A stretch of DNA of 64,000 nt, taken from NCBI GenBank assembly GCA_963555705.1, contig OY743169.1:11036014-11100013 (forward strand). Reading direction: 5' to 3'. How positions within the stretch are numbered: position 1 is the first letter of the stretch; each line of letters starts with the position of its first letter. The stretch comes from Ligustrum vulgare (taxonomy: Eukaryota > Streptophyta > Magnoliopsida > Lamiales > Oleaceae). The translations under genes were made by a program, and so were the position numbers. Positions 42,110-53,283 of the stretch are shown one piece after another. A model generated the notes under the pieces. The model did not search any database. It was given only the letters and a program-made list of their open reading frames with translations, and had not been told where the DNA came from.

Positions 42110-42775
42110 TGTGAATAAAGTTCAAACCCTAAAGCTTTGGATTTTATAAAATCAGCCCCTAAAGTAATAATTTAGTTAAGTCAGGACCCTTCAAGTTTTG
42201 AATTTTATAATTCAGCCCCTGAAGTTTGAAAAATTTTCAATCCAGCCCCTTATGTTTGAGAATTTTCAAAACTGGTCCCTAAAGCTTGAAAATTCTCTAA
42301 TTTGGTCCCTTAAAGTTTGAAAATTTTCATTTTCAGTCCCCTAAAGTTTGAAAATTTTCTAATACAGCACCTAAAGTTTGAAATTTTTTTAATTCAGTCA
42401 CTAAAGTTTGGAAATTTTCAAAATTGGTCCTTAAAGTTTGAATTTTTTTTTTAAAATTAAGTCCCTAAAGTTTGGGAATTTTCTATATTGGCTCCTAAAG
42501 TTTGAAAATTTTCAAAATCAACTTTTAAAGATTGAAAATTTCCTATTTTGGCCCTCTAAAGTTTGTTTTTTTTTTTTCAAATTGGGACCTAATGTTTGGA
42601 ATTTCTCTAAATTGGCCAATAAAGTTTTGGAAAAATTATAATTTAAGCCCTTCAAGCTTAAAATTTTACATAATTGGCCACCTAAGGTTTAAGAATATTA
42701 CAATTGACTCTCTCAACTTAAGGATTGCTTTATTCTAAAGTTTTGAATTATATAATTCAAATCCTAAAGTCAAAA
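42110..42775. repeat. ~30-bp minisatellite CCCTAAAGTTTGAAAATTTTC in the copia-2 leader
   Basis: About 20 degenerate units of (a)TTcaGtCCCTAAAGTTTGAAAATTTTC follow one another, with variants cagcccct, ttggtccc and tttggccctc. The frames at 42438-42738 are products of this array. Confidence 0.85.
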
Positions 42776-42925
42776 TATATGCAAATCAATGGATTTTAGT
42801 TTCAAATCTTGGTACATCGGAATCTTTTGAGAGATATAATATTCGAAAGTAAGTTAGTTGAAGCAACATGTTGCCAAAGCAACCTCTCTTGTGGATATTA
42901 ATTAACTTTGAATATTAGAAGGTAT

Positions 42926-43325
42926 TTGTGTGTGTTATTCATTGCGGATATTGATCGGCCCAAAGGAAGGTCAATATTTGGCTCGAATTTCACATGCACC
43001 TGTGGTAATAAACACGTGGCAATTATTTGATTTAACATGTGACCAATAAATCGGTCCAAGGAAAGGTTTATTGGTTAACATGTCTTATTGCCAGTGTTTG
43101 ATCACTACACCAAGAGAAAATTAGGTGTTTGTGTGTTATTTCATGCGGATATTGATCGGCCCAAAGGAAGGTCAATATTTGGCCCGAATTTCACATGAAC
43201 TTGTGGTGATAAATACGTGACGGTTATTTGGTTTTACGTGTGATCAATGAATCGGTCCAAAGAAAGGTTTGTTGGTTGACATGTCTTACTGTCAGTGTTT
43301 GATTACTACACCAAGAGTACCACTT
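42926..43325. repeat. ~200-bp tandem duplication upstream of gag
   Basis: The unit from gtgtgttattcat(t)GCGGATATTGATCGGCCCAAAGG to GTTTGATCACTACACCAAGAG is present twice (GCGGATATT at 42944 and 43145), differing by a number of transitions. Confidence 0.8.
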
Positions 43326-43589
43326 ACAAGTCAATATTTCTGTCCAAAGACTAAATATTGATGTTGTGCTAGGTATCTTGTGATGGGCCCTACCATTATT
43401 TGAAAGTATGATTTGCATAATAAGGTATTTATGTGAGCTATCTTGTTTAAGTGTTCTCTATTCGGTTTCAAATTTCGCTAGTAGTATATCTACAAGCTCA
43501 AATTTAATCCCTGTATTTATGGAACAAACTTCAAGGATCAAAACTAGAACATAAACTTTTCGTTGGCTACAAGAATCTAGATCGCGTAC

Positions 43590-44230
43590 TAAGGATTGAG
43601 CGACCTGCTCCTCTTACGGATGAAAGTTCTTCTAATCAAATGAGGAATTTTGAGAAGTGGGATTGCTTAAATTACGTGAGTCTCATGATCATTGAGTGCG
43701 GCATTCCGGAAGCCTTTAGTGGCATAGTATCTGAGGAGGTAAATGATGCCAATGAATTCCTTGTCGAAATTAAGAAACGTTTTGCGAAAAACGATAAGGC
43801 TGAAACAAGCACGCTTATGCAAAGCTTGATTTCAATAAAGTATAAAGGCAATGAGAAAATAAGGGAGTACATCATGTAGATGTCTCACACTGCTTCAAAA
43901 CTTAAGGAACCAAAACTCGACTTGTCTAATGACTTGCTCATGTACTTGGTATTGATATCGCTTCCTGCACAATATAGTTAATTTAAGGTTAGTTATAACT
44001 GTCAAAGTAGAAATGGACTCTCAATGAGCTCATTTCATAGTGTGCAAGCTTCTTGCACAATTCAGCCAATTTAAGGTCAGTTGTAACTATCAAAGGAAGA
44101 AATGAACTCTAAATGAGCTCATTCTATTTTGTGTGCAAGATGAAGAAAAGTTGAAGCAGGACAGAACTGAAAGTGTTCACTTGGCAAACACCTTTAAAGA
44201 TAAGGGCAATAAAACAAATAAAGAAAATAA
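43590..44230 (+). pseudogene. Copia-2 Gag remnant
   Basis: The longest piece is 43640-43879, reading MRNFEKWDCLNYVSLMIIEC then FSGIVSEEVNDANEFLVEIK and TSTLMQSLISIKYKGNEKIR, the pattern of the UBN2-type copia Gag domain (..LxxxxxxKxxxxxREYI). A TAG at 43877-43879 ends it where the family continues with M; further pieces follow in the same sense. A partial duplication (agttataactgtcaaag...aaatggactct; agttgtaactatcaaagg...aaatgaactct) lies at 43988-44125. No zinc knuckle is seen. Confidence 0.7.
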
Positions 44231-44689
44231 AGTCCTTAAGGGGCTATTAATTTTATAATCCCACACTTAAGTCAATTTTTGAAACGGGAACTACAACATT
44301 TTTTGAGGATGTTGAGTTTGGGGGGAGAAATAAGGTTAGAGATATTGTCCTTAAGGAATAAGTTGAGGAAGGATCGGTTTTGATTCCTACTATTGCTTTT
44401 GATAATGTGCAAGTCTCTATACATCTCATTGATCAAGAAGCATATTCGGAACCTCAATTACACAATGTTGAAGAACCTCCCATCCTAAATAAGGTAAATT
44501 TCAGAAGTACAAACTCAACAACCTCAATAACTAAATCCATTAAGGAAATCCATGAGAGAAAGGGAAAAATGCTATTCCGGATAATTAAATAGTATTTCTC
44601 CAAGAACATAAGGAAAATGATGGAATGGTGGAAGATGGTCTAATAAATTCCATCAGGCCATGCAGGGTTCTAACTCTCAAAAGTAGATT

Positions 44690-46120
44690 GATGTCATAAA
44701 TAAGGAGTATAAGCATATGCAAGACAATAATGTTTTGGATCTTTTCCTATTACCGGAAGGTACGAAGGCCATTGGTCTTAAATGGATTTTTAAACCAAGG
44801 GGGATTTTAAAGGTAATGTGGAAAGATATAAGGTTCGTCTTGTATCTAAGGGCTTTACACAAAATGATGACATTGATTATAAAGAGACTTTCTCTTCAGT
44901 TTCAATGAAAGACTCTTTCAGGAAAGTTAGGTTGTTGCACATTTTGACCTCGAGTTACATCAAATGGATACTAAGGTAGCGTTTCTCAATGGTGACATTG
45001 ATGGGACGATATGGTTTGCAAATTAAAGAAATCCATTTATGTACTCAAGCCAGCTTCCCGTTAAGGGTAATACAAATTTCATCAAGTAATTATCTCATTT
45101 GGTCTTGAAATTAATGTTGTTGATGGTTGTATGTATTACAAGTTCAGTGGGAGTAAGTATATTTTCCTGATTTTATATGTTGATAACATATTGCTTGCCA
45201 CTAATGATATAGGCATGTCACATAAAATTTTGAGATTAAAAATCTTGGTGACGTCTCTTTTGTATTAGGAATTCATAAACACCGGGATTGTTCTCGGGGT
45301 ATTCTTGAATTGTCACAAAAGGGCTATATCGATAAAGTGTTTAAGATGTTTGGCATGCAAGACAGTAAATCAGGGGACACCCCTATCGCTAAGGGAGACA
45401 ATTTAGTCTCAACTAATGCCCGAAAAGTTATCTTGAAGTTAAAGAAATGCAAAGGCTCCCATATAGTTAAGTTATAGGGAATCTGATATATACTCAAATT
45501 TGTATGCGTTCGGATATTGCATATGTTATTGGGATATTAAGGAGATATTTAAGTAACCCTGGGATGGATCATTTGGAAAGCAGTCAAACATGGGTTATAA
45601 GGTATTTAAAGAGAACAAAAGATTACATGCTCACATACAGAAAATCAGATCAGTTGGAGATCATATGGTATTATGATTTCGATTTTTGCTAGATGCCAAA
45701 ACAGTAGAAGATCCATATCAGGCTACATCTATCTGCTAGTTGGAGGAGCTATTTCCGGAAGGAGTGCTTAACAAATACTTTAGCTTCTTTCACTTGGCAG
45801 CACAGTTTGTAGCAATTTTGGGGGCATCTAATTATGGAATATAGCTGTGAAATTTTGTCACAAGGCTGCGTATTCTGTACGGTAAAGAAAGACCACTAAA
45901 GTTATATTGTGACAATAACTCAGCAGATTTATATTCCAGTAATAACAGGAGCTGAACTAAGTCAAAATACATTGACATAAGTTCTTGGTTGTGAAGGATA
46001 CAGTTCAGAGTGGACACGTGTCAATAAGAGCACATTGGGACAAACTCCATAATTGCGGATCCGCCTACTAAAGTATTACAACCCAAGGTCTTTCATGAGT
46101 ACATTACTCATATGGGTGTT
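44690..46120 (+). pseudogene. Copia-2 reverse transcriptase/RNase H remnant
   Basis: Readable pieces, in several frames: MQDNNVLDLFLLPEGTKAIG and LKWIFKPRG (from 44717), the RT start; RYK.RLVSKGFTQ (44815-44870); an MDTKVAFLNGDI-like piece (about 44965-45000); LYVDNILLATNDIG (about 45173-45215), where the active site YVDD is YVDN; DIAYVIGILRRYLSNPGMDH (from 45513); YLKRTKDYMLTYRKSDQLEI. RNase H pieces follow to about 46120. Loss of the second active-site Asp plus many shifts makes it inactive. Confidence 0.8.
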
Positions 46121-46561
46121 GTATTTCTTAAGGATATTCGGTTTCAATGGGAGTTTGTATTTTGGGTGCATTAGACACATTTATTGTCCTTTTGGATACA
46201 GTTTAAAGTTAAAGTTATTTACAGCTGTAAGGTTTCAGGTTTATTATTTCTGAACTTGTTTAAGGATGATCTCACTAAAGTTGGACCAGTTGGAAATAGG
46301 CATGTTGAAGATCACATTACATGTAATTTCCATGCTACACATCCATACTTGATCCATGTCATTCACTTATGTCGATATACGTGACCATTGAAGGTTTAGT
46401 TACGATTAATGTAGCGAAAGCCGCTTTGATCTTATGTTGATATAATTGATGGACCGGATTGTTTGGGGATGCATTCAGTAATGATAGCAAAATTCTGAGT
46501 ACTCATAAGGTTATGATTGATACACAATTGTAAGGTTACACATATAGCCCAAGTGGGAGAT

Positions 46562-47010
46562 TGTAAGGATTTTAATCAATCGTGTGGGCTTATATGTGAA
46601 TTATTGTGTATTGAATAAAAGGCTATCAAATTTGGTTAAGCCCATTTAAAGTGATCTAATAAGGATTTGGTAAATTGGGCTTTAATGCATCTAATTAAAT
46701 GTATGGACTTTTATGTGTAGATACCAGGCCATTACCTAATTCATGATGGGCCGGATTAGGTTAATTGGCAATTCAGTATATAAAGTCGGTTATGGTCTCT
46801 GAATCCTACGTACTGTTCATCTTGTCTGACATCTCATCATCAGAGAGAAAATAAGGACTACGTATCGATTTAGAAATCCAACCAACCGAATCGTTTATCG
46901 TGAATCACGTTTGATTAAGGTACGCTTCCGCTTAAGTTATTTAATTCTTGATAATTCAGCATGATGATTTATTTTGGATCATAGATAAATAATTATCTGT
47001 GATTCTAACA
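46562..47010 (+). repeat. 3' LTR of copia element 2
   Basis: Pairs with 40987-41442. It lacks 6 bp near its 3' end (tgtgat|tctaaca) and 1 bp in gattcagaa. Confidence 0.93.
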
Positions 47011-47015
47011 TTAAT

Positions 47016-48902
47016 AACATTATATGCACAACAAAAAATTACTTTTGTAATAATAACTAGCAATTAACTTTATCTATTTTTGTAAACTTGATTAACAATT
47101 TTGCAAACATAGTTAACAAACTAATTATAATTTAGTATATTATTATCTTTATCTATTTTTGTAAATTTTCAAAATACAAGAAATTTTACAATTCAAATAG
47201 ATTGTGTTTTCTATTTTCAAAAAAAGTTTTCGAAAGTGACAAATCAAACTCATTTTCAGCAAATTTGATAATATAAAACTGAAATACAAACAAAACGTCA
47301 CCTAATTTTCTTGTCTTAGATTTTTATAGAATTTTTCTTAGCTAAATTTGTGTGATTGTACATCTTGGAGGCATCTTATAAATTAAATGTTTCTAATAGA
47401 AACACCAGTTATTGAGACTTCGTCTAAAAAAGTTCGTCCATTATAGGCTTACATATTCGTCTGATATCTTTTTAATTGTTAGCGCAAATCCCCGCTAAAC
47501 ATTATCTAATTAGCTTAATTAGTTGATTTGTAATTAGCATCTTTTAACATTGTTACAATTCCATTATTTGGTCGCTTCCTTCTCCTATAAAAAGATGGCA
47601 TCTTCTACAATTTATACACTGCACGAGTATCCAATGCACACTTTAGTCGAAGTTTCTGTAAAATATTTTATTATCCAATTAGTTAGAAGATTTTCATGGA
47701 ATTGAAAAACATTTTCCTTTCCCAATTTCATGTTGTATCAAACATACGTTCCAGAGAATTGTGTCTCCGTTTGATAAATTTGTTTATAACACATTTATTC
47801 AAATTATTTTTTAATTACATATTTTCTCTAATCATTTTTTAACCACATATTTTACCATGAAATGTGATGTTTAGAAAGTGTTAGTGGTTAAGCCTCTATC
47901 ATTATAATTTATAAATCAATTTAAAAAAATATAATTTCTCAAATTATTTTTTAACCACACATTTCTCTCTCAATTTATAAGCTACACATTTTTCTCAAAA
48001 ATATAAATATATCCATTTAAAATCGCAACAATGTTATTGAACAAGTGGTTTGACATCGTGTGTTGTTTATAAACTTTAAGTCTCTGTTCTCTTTACTGTT
48101 TTGAGGTCGTTTTCTGTTTTTATTTTCGAAAACGCTAAAAACGCGTTCTCTTTACCATTTTCGAAAACGCATTTTGGAAAACAAAAAAAAATAATCGTTT
48201 TGGGCGTTTTGTGTATATTCGACAAAAAATGTTTTGGGATTTTTTTTTTTTTTTTTATATAGAATTATCTTAACTTAGAACTAAGTTTAATATAAAGTTT
48301 TTATTTTTTTATTATTTTTTTTGGAATTATCCTAACTTGGAACTAATCCTAAATAAAGAATTTTTTTTTTTTTTTTTTTTTTTAGAATTATCCTAACTTG
48401 GAACTTAGTTTAAATAAAGTTTTATTGAATTCAATATCAACATTCCAAAAAAAATTAAATGAGAATTCTTGTTGTTATATTTCAAAAAATGCAATGATAA
48501 ATGGACTCTGGTGGTTTTAAAAGAACTTGCATTTTCTGGATTTTAATAGAAGTAGAGCTTTCTCAAGTCCCGAACCTAACCAAACTGTGTTAATATAGAC
48601 TCTTAATGCTCACATTAGTGTGTTGCATGTAACCATATTTTTAGTGTATTGTGAAAGGAAATTTGAGTTGGAGTTAGTAGTATTCTGCAAGCAAATTAAT
48701 TAAAAATAGTTTAAATAGTGTCTGCAAAATTTCAAACAGAACGTGTTTTCCAGCTTTTAATTTTCAAAAACAGTTTTCAGAAATGACAAACCAAACGCGT
48801 TTTCAACAAATTTGAAAACAAAAATGAAAACACAAAACACAAAACACAAAACATTTTCGAAAATGAAAATACAAAATAAAATACAAACAGAACGCCACCT
48901 AA
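47016..48902. other. AT-rich spacer with dispersed transposon fragments, no gene
   Basis: 47180-47320 and 48735-48900 are related segments (ttttc-aaaac-gttttcgaaa-tgacaaa.caaac.c.ttttcagcaaatttga ... acaaacagaacgccacct) and resemble, in inverse, 48075-48200. They may be ends of an unclassified element family. 47761-48060 holds Tourist-like MITE fragments (gtttgataaatttgtttataac ... acaatgttattgaac). Confidence 0.4.
48255..48425. repeat. Three copies of a ~62-bp repeat with poly-T
   Basis: tAGAATTATCcTAACTTgGAACTaAgTTtAAataaagttttt occurs near 48261, 48329 and 48384, separated by T runs of variable length. Confidence 0.75.
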
Positions 48903-49091
48903 GCATTTGTTTGGTAACACTGTGTGGTTTATAAACTGTTTTATTTATAATTTTGAAGTAAAAAAGTAGTAGTTGAAAATTGGAGAAATAAAATGTAGTT
49001 TGAGAATTGTGTAATTTATAAATCGATTTATAAATCAATTTATTTTTTTTACTAAATACTTGCATTTATAAACTGTTTACCAATCAGAGGC
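48903..49091. mobile_element. Tourist-like (PIF/Harbinger) MITE, TSD TAA
   Basis: 189 bp, from GCATTTGTTTGGTAACAC to the inverted GTTTACCAATCAGAGGC, flanked by TAA on both sides (48900-48902, 49092-49094). A 3-bp TWA-type duplication and a G-x-TTGTTTGG terminus are the marks of PIF/Harbinger MITEs. The family recurs at 15058, 51167 and 52038, and as fragments at 18690, 47761 and 53940-54790. Confidence 0.8.
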
Positions 49092-49094
49092 TAA

Positions 49095-49686
49095 ATAACT
49101 TTTACCAAAGATTGGTTTAAGTGCTAAGAACTTAATTTCATAGGAAAATAAATTGAAAGAAATTGGATGTACTTGATTAAAAGTAAATTTGACATTTAGA
49201 GCTACTTTGATAATGTAAAAAAATTTGATTTTTGTAAATTTTTTTGGATTTTTGATGAATGTGTGGTTTGAAAATGTTTGAAAAGTCAAAAATGATGGGT
49301 TTGACTAAGAATGAATGGTTGAAATTGAGTTTGAAAAATTGTGGTAAAAATTTTACTTTTACCAAACAAGCTCTTAAAGTGTAATAAATGTGGAAAACTA
49401 AACTCCATATTTTTTTTTCAAGGAAGAATACGAAAAATTGAGACGAACTGAAAAATGAATTTTACCCAACAAAAATAAAAAATACAATGAAACGGATCAG
49501 ATATGGATCGAATTCCATGTAACACATTTTTCATTTCCATTGGCTGGCCAATCAAACCTACCCTATAATAATCAAAAGATGCAAAGAAGCCTCCATAACA
49601 CATTTCAATTGACAAATGTTGAGAATTCACAAGCGCCAACGAAGTAGAAGTCGTAGGTTCGAGTCAATACTGGTTTGAATTTGCTA
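49095..49686. other. AT-rich spacer, no gene
   Basis: 49625-49665 (cacaagcgccaacgaag...gtaggttcgagtcaatac) has a B-box-like ggttcgagtc but no convincing tRNA or SINE boundaries. Confidence 0.4.
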
Positions 49687-49694
49687 GGTACTTT

Positions 49695-50592
49695 TAGGGG
49701 TGGGCGTTTCGATTTTCGGTCCGGTTATTGATCGGTTCTAAAAACTCAAGAACCGAACGATTCCGATTCGATTTCGGTTCTTTGTTCGAGTTTTTTATTA
49801 AAAAATTCAACTTTGAGTTAACGTGAAAATATGTGCGAAAAACAAATAAGTGTTGAGTCAAAATTTCCCAAATAAATCCATTGGCAATTAGAAATGTAGG
49901 ATCTTCGTCTTCTGTTGTTTTATCTATTGCTTATGCTGGAATTCCTGGATCACTCGGACTAAAAAAATGATAATGATGGTATATAGACATATTTACCATA
50001 ATATAAAATCATTTAGGTCATTTGAACATAGGTATACTTCGAAAATAACAAACGATTTTTAATGAACTTTTACCTCAGACTTCAATGTAAACCACAATTC
50101 ACTAATGTACCTCCACAAAATTCACATACATGTCAAACCACACATTCTTCCTAAAATTAATTCAATACATATCAACACAATAGTCATTATCTTAATTTGT
50201 AAATACTGTACCTAAAAAATGCACTGAACCAACGCGAGTGAGAGACTAGACATCCAATCTTCTAAAATTGGTGCAAAGAATTTCATGTAAGATGCAACAC
50301 GATATAAAAAATTCAACAATTATTATAATACATCAAAGTAAGTTTGATTTGTACACTTTATCATGTAAAGCAACACATAAAATGTCAAAGTGTTACACGG
50401 ACTTAATTTTTAAATTAAGAATGTTCGGTTCTTGGTTCGATTTTCGATTTTCAAATAGGAACCTATCGATTTTCAGTTCTCCAGTTTTGGGTTTCGGTTC
50501 TCATTTTTCTCCTAAAGAACCAACCGATTTAGGTTTTTTTTTTTCCGGTTCCGACTCGGTTCTTTCGGTTCCCCTTTTTTTGTCCACCCTTA
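49695..50592. mobile_element. Non-autonomous hAT element, 898 bp, 8-bp TSD GGTACTTT
   Basis: The left end TAGGGGTGGGCG and right end TGTCCACCCTTA are inverted. GGTACTTT flanks both sides exactly (49687-49694, 50593-50600). Sub-terminal regions are rich in CGGTTC/GAACCG words (49715-49790 and 50425-50575) in inverted orientation, typical of this TAGGGGTGGGCA-type plant hAT group. The 118-codon frame at 50268-50624 crosses the end and has no transposase motif. Confidence 0.9.
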
Positions 50593-50600
50593 GGTACTTT

Positions 50601-50818
50601 GTCTGTCCAATAGATGGTACTTAAATCCTGACCAACTTTAAGCATAACCTGCGATTTAAATCATTCATCAATCCCTAGAGCAGGGACGATGATGACGCAT
50701 ATGATTGGCGTTCAACCTTTATTTATCAGAAGATGCAAAAAAAAAAAAAAGAGGTAGACAAGTGTGGTGTGTCACGATGTGAGAGTCATTCAGACTGACA
50801 TAACATTATTATATAACG
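50601..50818. other. Short spacer
   Basis: Contains a 14-base A run at about 50739. Nothing else is supported. Confidence 0.4.
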
Positions 50819-50960
50819 AAAAATGCTAAATGAACAATACATTTGAACAATTTAGTGGACAACACTCTTATATGGGGTGGGGCGCACACATATGGACTAC
50901 ACCCCATATGAGTGTGTTGTCCTCCTTATTGTTCAAATGTGTTGTTCACATAGCATTTTT
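50819..50960. mobile_element. Foldback MITE, ~142 bp
   Basis: AAAAATGCTAaatGAACAAtACATTTGAACAAT is mirrored by ATTGTTCAAATGTGTTGTTCACATAGCATTTTT, and the inner arms TGGaCAACACtCttATATGGGGTG / CACCCCATATGAGTGTGTTGTCC also pair, so almost the whole element folds into one hairpin. No clear target duplication is seen. Confidence 0.75.
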
Positions 50961-51166
50961 TATTACTGAACAAGACGAGGAGAGAGATTAGTACAAATTC
51001 CCTCAATTCTTTAATACAATTATTACAATTTATAAATAATATAAATTTTCAAATTATTTTTTAATCACACAAATATATTTTTTCTATAACTTTCAACCAC
51101 ATATTTTATCTCGAAAATATAAATAAATCAAATTATAATTGTTACTGAACAAAGCATATTGATCTA

Positions 51167-51330
51167 GCCTCTGTTCGGAGGTTGTGACAGTGATTATAAT
51201 CAGTTTATTTCGTCTATCTCGAAGTGAATGTCGGGTTAAAAATTTGAGAGAGAAGTTGTGCGGTTAAAAAGTTGTATTGAAAATTTGACCAATTATAAAT
51301 CGAATTATAAATCGGTTACCAAACAGAGGC
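51167..51330. mobile_element. Tourist-like MITE in duplication copy 1
   Basis: GCCTCTGTTCGGAGG... to ...GGTTACCAAACAGAGGC, flanked by CTA on each side. Family as at 48903. Confidence 0.7.
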
Positions 51331-52037
51331 CTAAATGTTGACAGACTATTATTACTGATTTAAAAATGACTTGTTCTATAAAAATAAGCCTATGTTTGGC
51401 AAAAGAGACATGTTTAAAAACACGTTTTTTTATATTTTTTAGATAAAAAATGTGGTTGAAAAATTAAGAGAAAACACGTGGGGTTAAAAAAATGTTTAGA
51501 AAACATGTTTAAAAATATAGGTAGAAACACTTTTGCTGAATAAAGTGTCACACTTTGTTTGGTAATTTTTTTTTTTTTTTACTTATAAATAAAAAGAATA
51601 TTATGTTCTTGCGATAAAATATATGTGTGTTTGGTATTGTTTAATTTTTTTTTTTAAATAAATAGTGATTTTTAGGAGAATAGATAGATATTTAGAATTT
51701 GGTTGATAAATCAAATATTATATGTTTGACTTTTAATGGATTGTTGAGATTGAATATATTGACTCTGTTTGTTAAAAGTTATGTGTTTAAATTTTTATTT
51801 TTTATTTTTTTTATTGTTTTTTAGGTAAGATGTGTGATTGAAAAGTAGAGAGAGATTAGTACAAATTCCCTCAATTTTTTAATGCAATCATTACAATTTA
51901 TAATTAATAAAAATTTTCAAATCATTTTTTTTTAATAACACATATATATTTTTTCTATAACTTTCAACCACATATTTTATCTTGAAAATATAAATAAATC
52001 AAATTATAATTGTTACTTAACAAAGCATATTGATCTA

Positions 52038-52189
52038 GCCTCTGTTCGGAGGTCGTGACAGTGATTATAATCAATTTATTTCTTGTATCTCGAAGTGAAT
52101 GTGGGGTTAAAATTTTGAGAGAGAAGTTGTGTGGTTAAAAAATTGTATTGAAAATTTGACCGATTATAAATCTGTTTCCAAACAGAGGC
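52038..52189. mobile_element. Tourist-like MITE in duplication copy 2
   Basis: Same element as 51167-51330 duplicated with its surroundings. It is shorter because aaatcgaattat near the right end is missing. Confidence 0.7.
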
Positions 52190-52770
52190 CTAAATGTTGA
52201 CAGACTATTATTACTAATTTAAAAATGACTTGTTGTATAAAAATAAGCCTATGTTTGGCAAAAGAAACATATTTAATAATATGTTTTTTATATTTTTTAT
52301 GTAAAATATGTAATTGGAAAGTTAAGTGAAAACATGTGGGGGGTTCAAAAAATTGTTTAAAAAACATGTTTAAAAATAGGTAGAAACACTTTTGCTGATT
52401 AGGGTGTCACACTTTGTTTGGTAAATTTTTTTTTTTAACTTATAAATAAAAAGAATATTATGTTCTTGCGATAAAATATATGTGTTTGGTATTGTTTGAA
52501 AAAGATTTTTTTTTTAACAAATAGTGATTTTTAGGAGAATTGATAATTAGAATTTGGTTGAAAAATCAAATATTGTAAGTTTGACTTTTAATGGATTGTT
52601 GAGATTGAATATTGACTGTATTTGTTAAAAGTTGTGCGTTTAAAAAAGTATTTTTTTTATATTTTCGAGGTAAGATGTGTGATTGAAAAGTGAAGAGAGA
52701 AAATATGTGTGGTTAAAAATAATTTGAGGAATTGTGTTATTTAAAAACTTTTTTTTGGGATTTTGCTATA

Positions 52771-52937
52771 TGTACTTACTGAATGACAAATTGGGTTAGT
52801 CCCCCCTCACATGGAAGGGGGCCCACACATTTGTGGGCTCCTTTCAATGTGAGAGGAGAGTAATTCAGCTTGTCATGAAGAGTAAGTACAAATGTGAGAG
52901 GAGAGTAACCCAGTTTGTTATAAAGAGTAAGTACAAA
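52771..52937. mobile_element. Foldback MITE with duplicated right arm
   Basis: Left arm TGTACTTACTgaaTgACAAAtTGGGTTA; right arm TAACCCAGTTTGTTATaaAGAGTAAGTACA. The right arm (tgtgagaggagagtaa-cag-ttgt-at-aagagtaagtacaaa) occurs twice in tandem. The centre is a second inverted repeat (ctcacatggaagggggcccacaca / tgtgggctcctttcaatgtgag). Confidence 0.7.
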
Positions 52938-52969
52938 TAAATTTTTTTTTTTTTTTTTTTACCAAACTG

Positions 52970-53283
52970 AGAAAACCAACGAAGGGCATATATATGAATG
53001 AAAGGTTTACGATAAAAAAAATATATATATACATATATAATTATATATATAATGAAAGGTAAGGCCTAAGGGAAAAATTTTGAGTGATAAAAGAGAAAAA
53101 AATAAAGAAAAAAATGAAAAACTGGAAAATCAACGAAGGGCATATTTATGAATGAAAGGTTTACGATAAAAAAAAAATATATATATATACATATATAATT
53201 ATATATATATATATATGAATGAAAGGTAAGGCCTAAGGGAAAAATTTTGAGTGATAAAAGAGAAAAAAATGAAAAACTGTGGT
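52970..53283. repeat. ~155-bp tandem duplication
   Basis: caacgaagggcatat-tatgaatgaaaggtttacgat ... ggcctaagggaaaaattttgagtgataaaagag occurs at about 52977-53122 and 53132-53280, each with an internal (TA)n stretch of different length. The minus frame at 53066-53485 is a by-product. Confidence 0.85.

Larger units (their letters stand above)
40987..47010 (+). mobile_element. Ty1-copia LTR retrotransposon, plus strand, TSD TTAAT
   Basis: LTRs are 40987-41442 (456 bp) and 46562-47010 (449 bp), TGTAAGGATT ... TTCTAACA. They are nearly identical apart from a 6-bp deletion and a 1-bp deletion in the right copy and scattered substitutions. TTAAT flanks both ends (40982-40986, 47011-47015). The primer site TGGTATCAGAGC lies at 41445-41456 and the purine tract AAGTGGGAGA at 46551-46560. 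A TATA box (TATATAAAG) lies near 41202 in the 5' LTR. Only fragments of gag and RT/RNase H remain; protease and integrase are not recognisable. Its 2.2-kb leader includes a long minisatellite. Confidence 0.93.
50978..52695. repeat. ~860-bp tandem segmental duplication of a MITE cluster
   Basis: Copy 1 runs about 50980-51845 and copy 2 about 51846-52695, both starting agagagattagtacaaattccctcaatt and passing through the same Tourist-like MITE, a gcctatgtttggcaaaag segment and a taagatgtgtgattgaaaagt end. Differences are mostly substitutions and poly-T length. The array probably arose by unequal exchange. No gene. Confidence 0.85.

Noticed and set aside
42438..42738. Two Phe/Lys-rich frames
   Set aside because: Periodic translation of the 30-bp minisatellite.
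49625..49670. Possible tRNA gene (ggttcgagtc)
   Set aside because: Only a B-box-like word; no cloverleaf arms could be paired.
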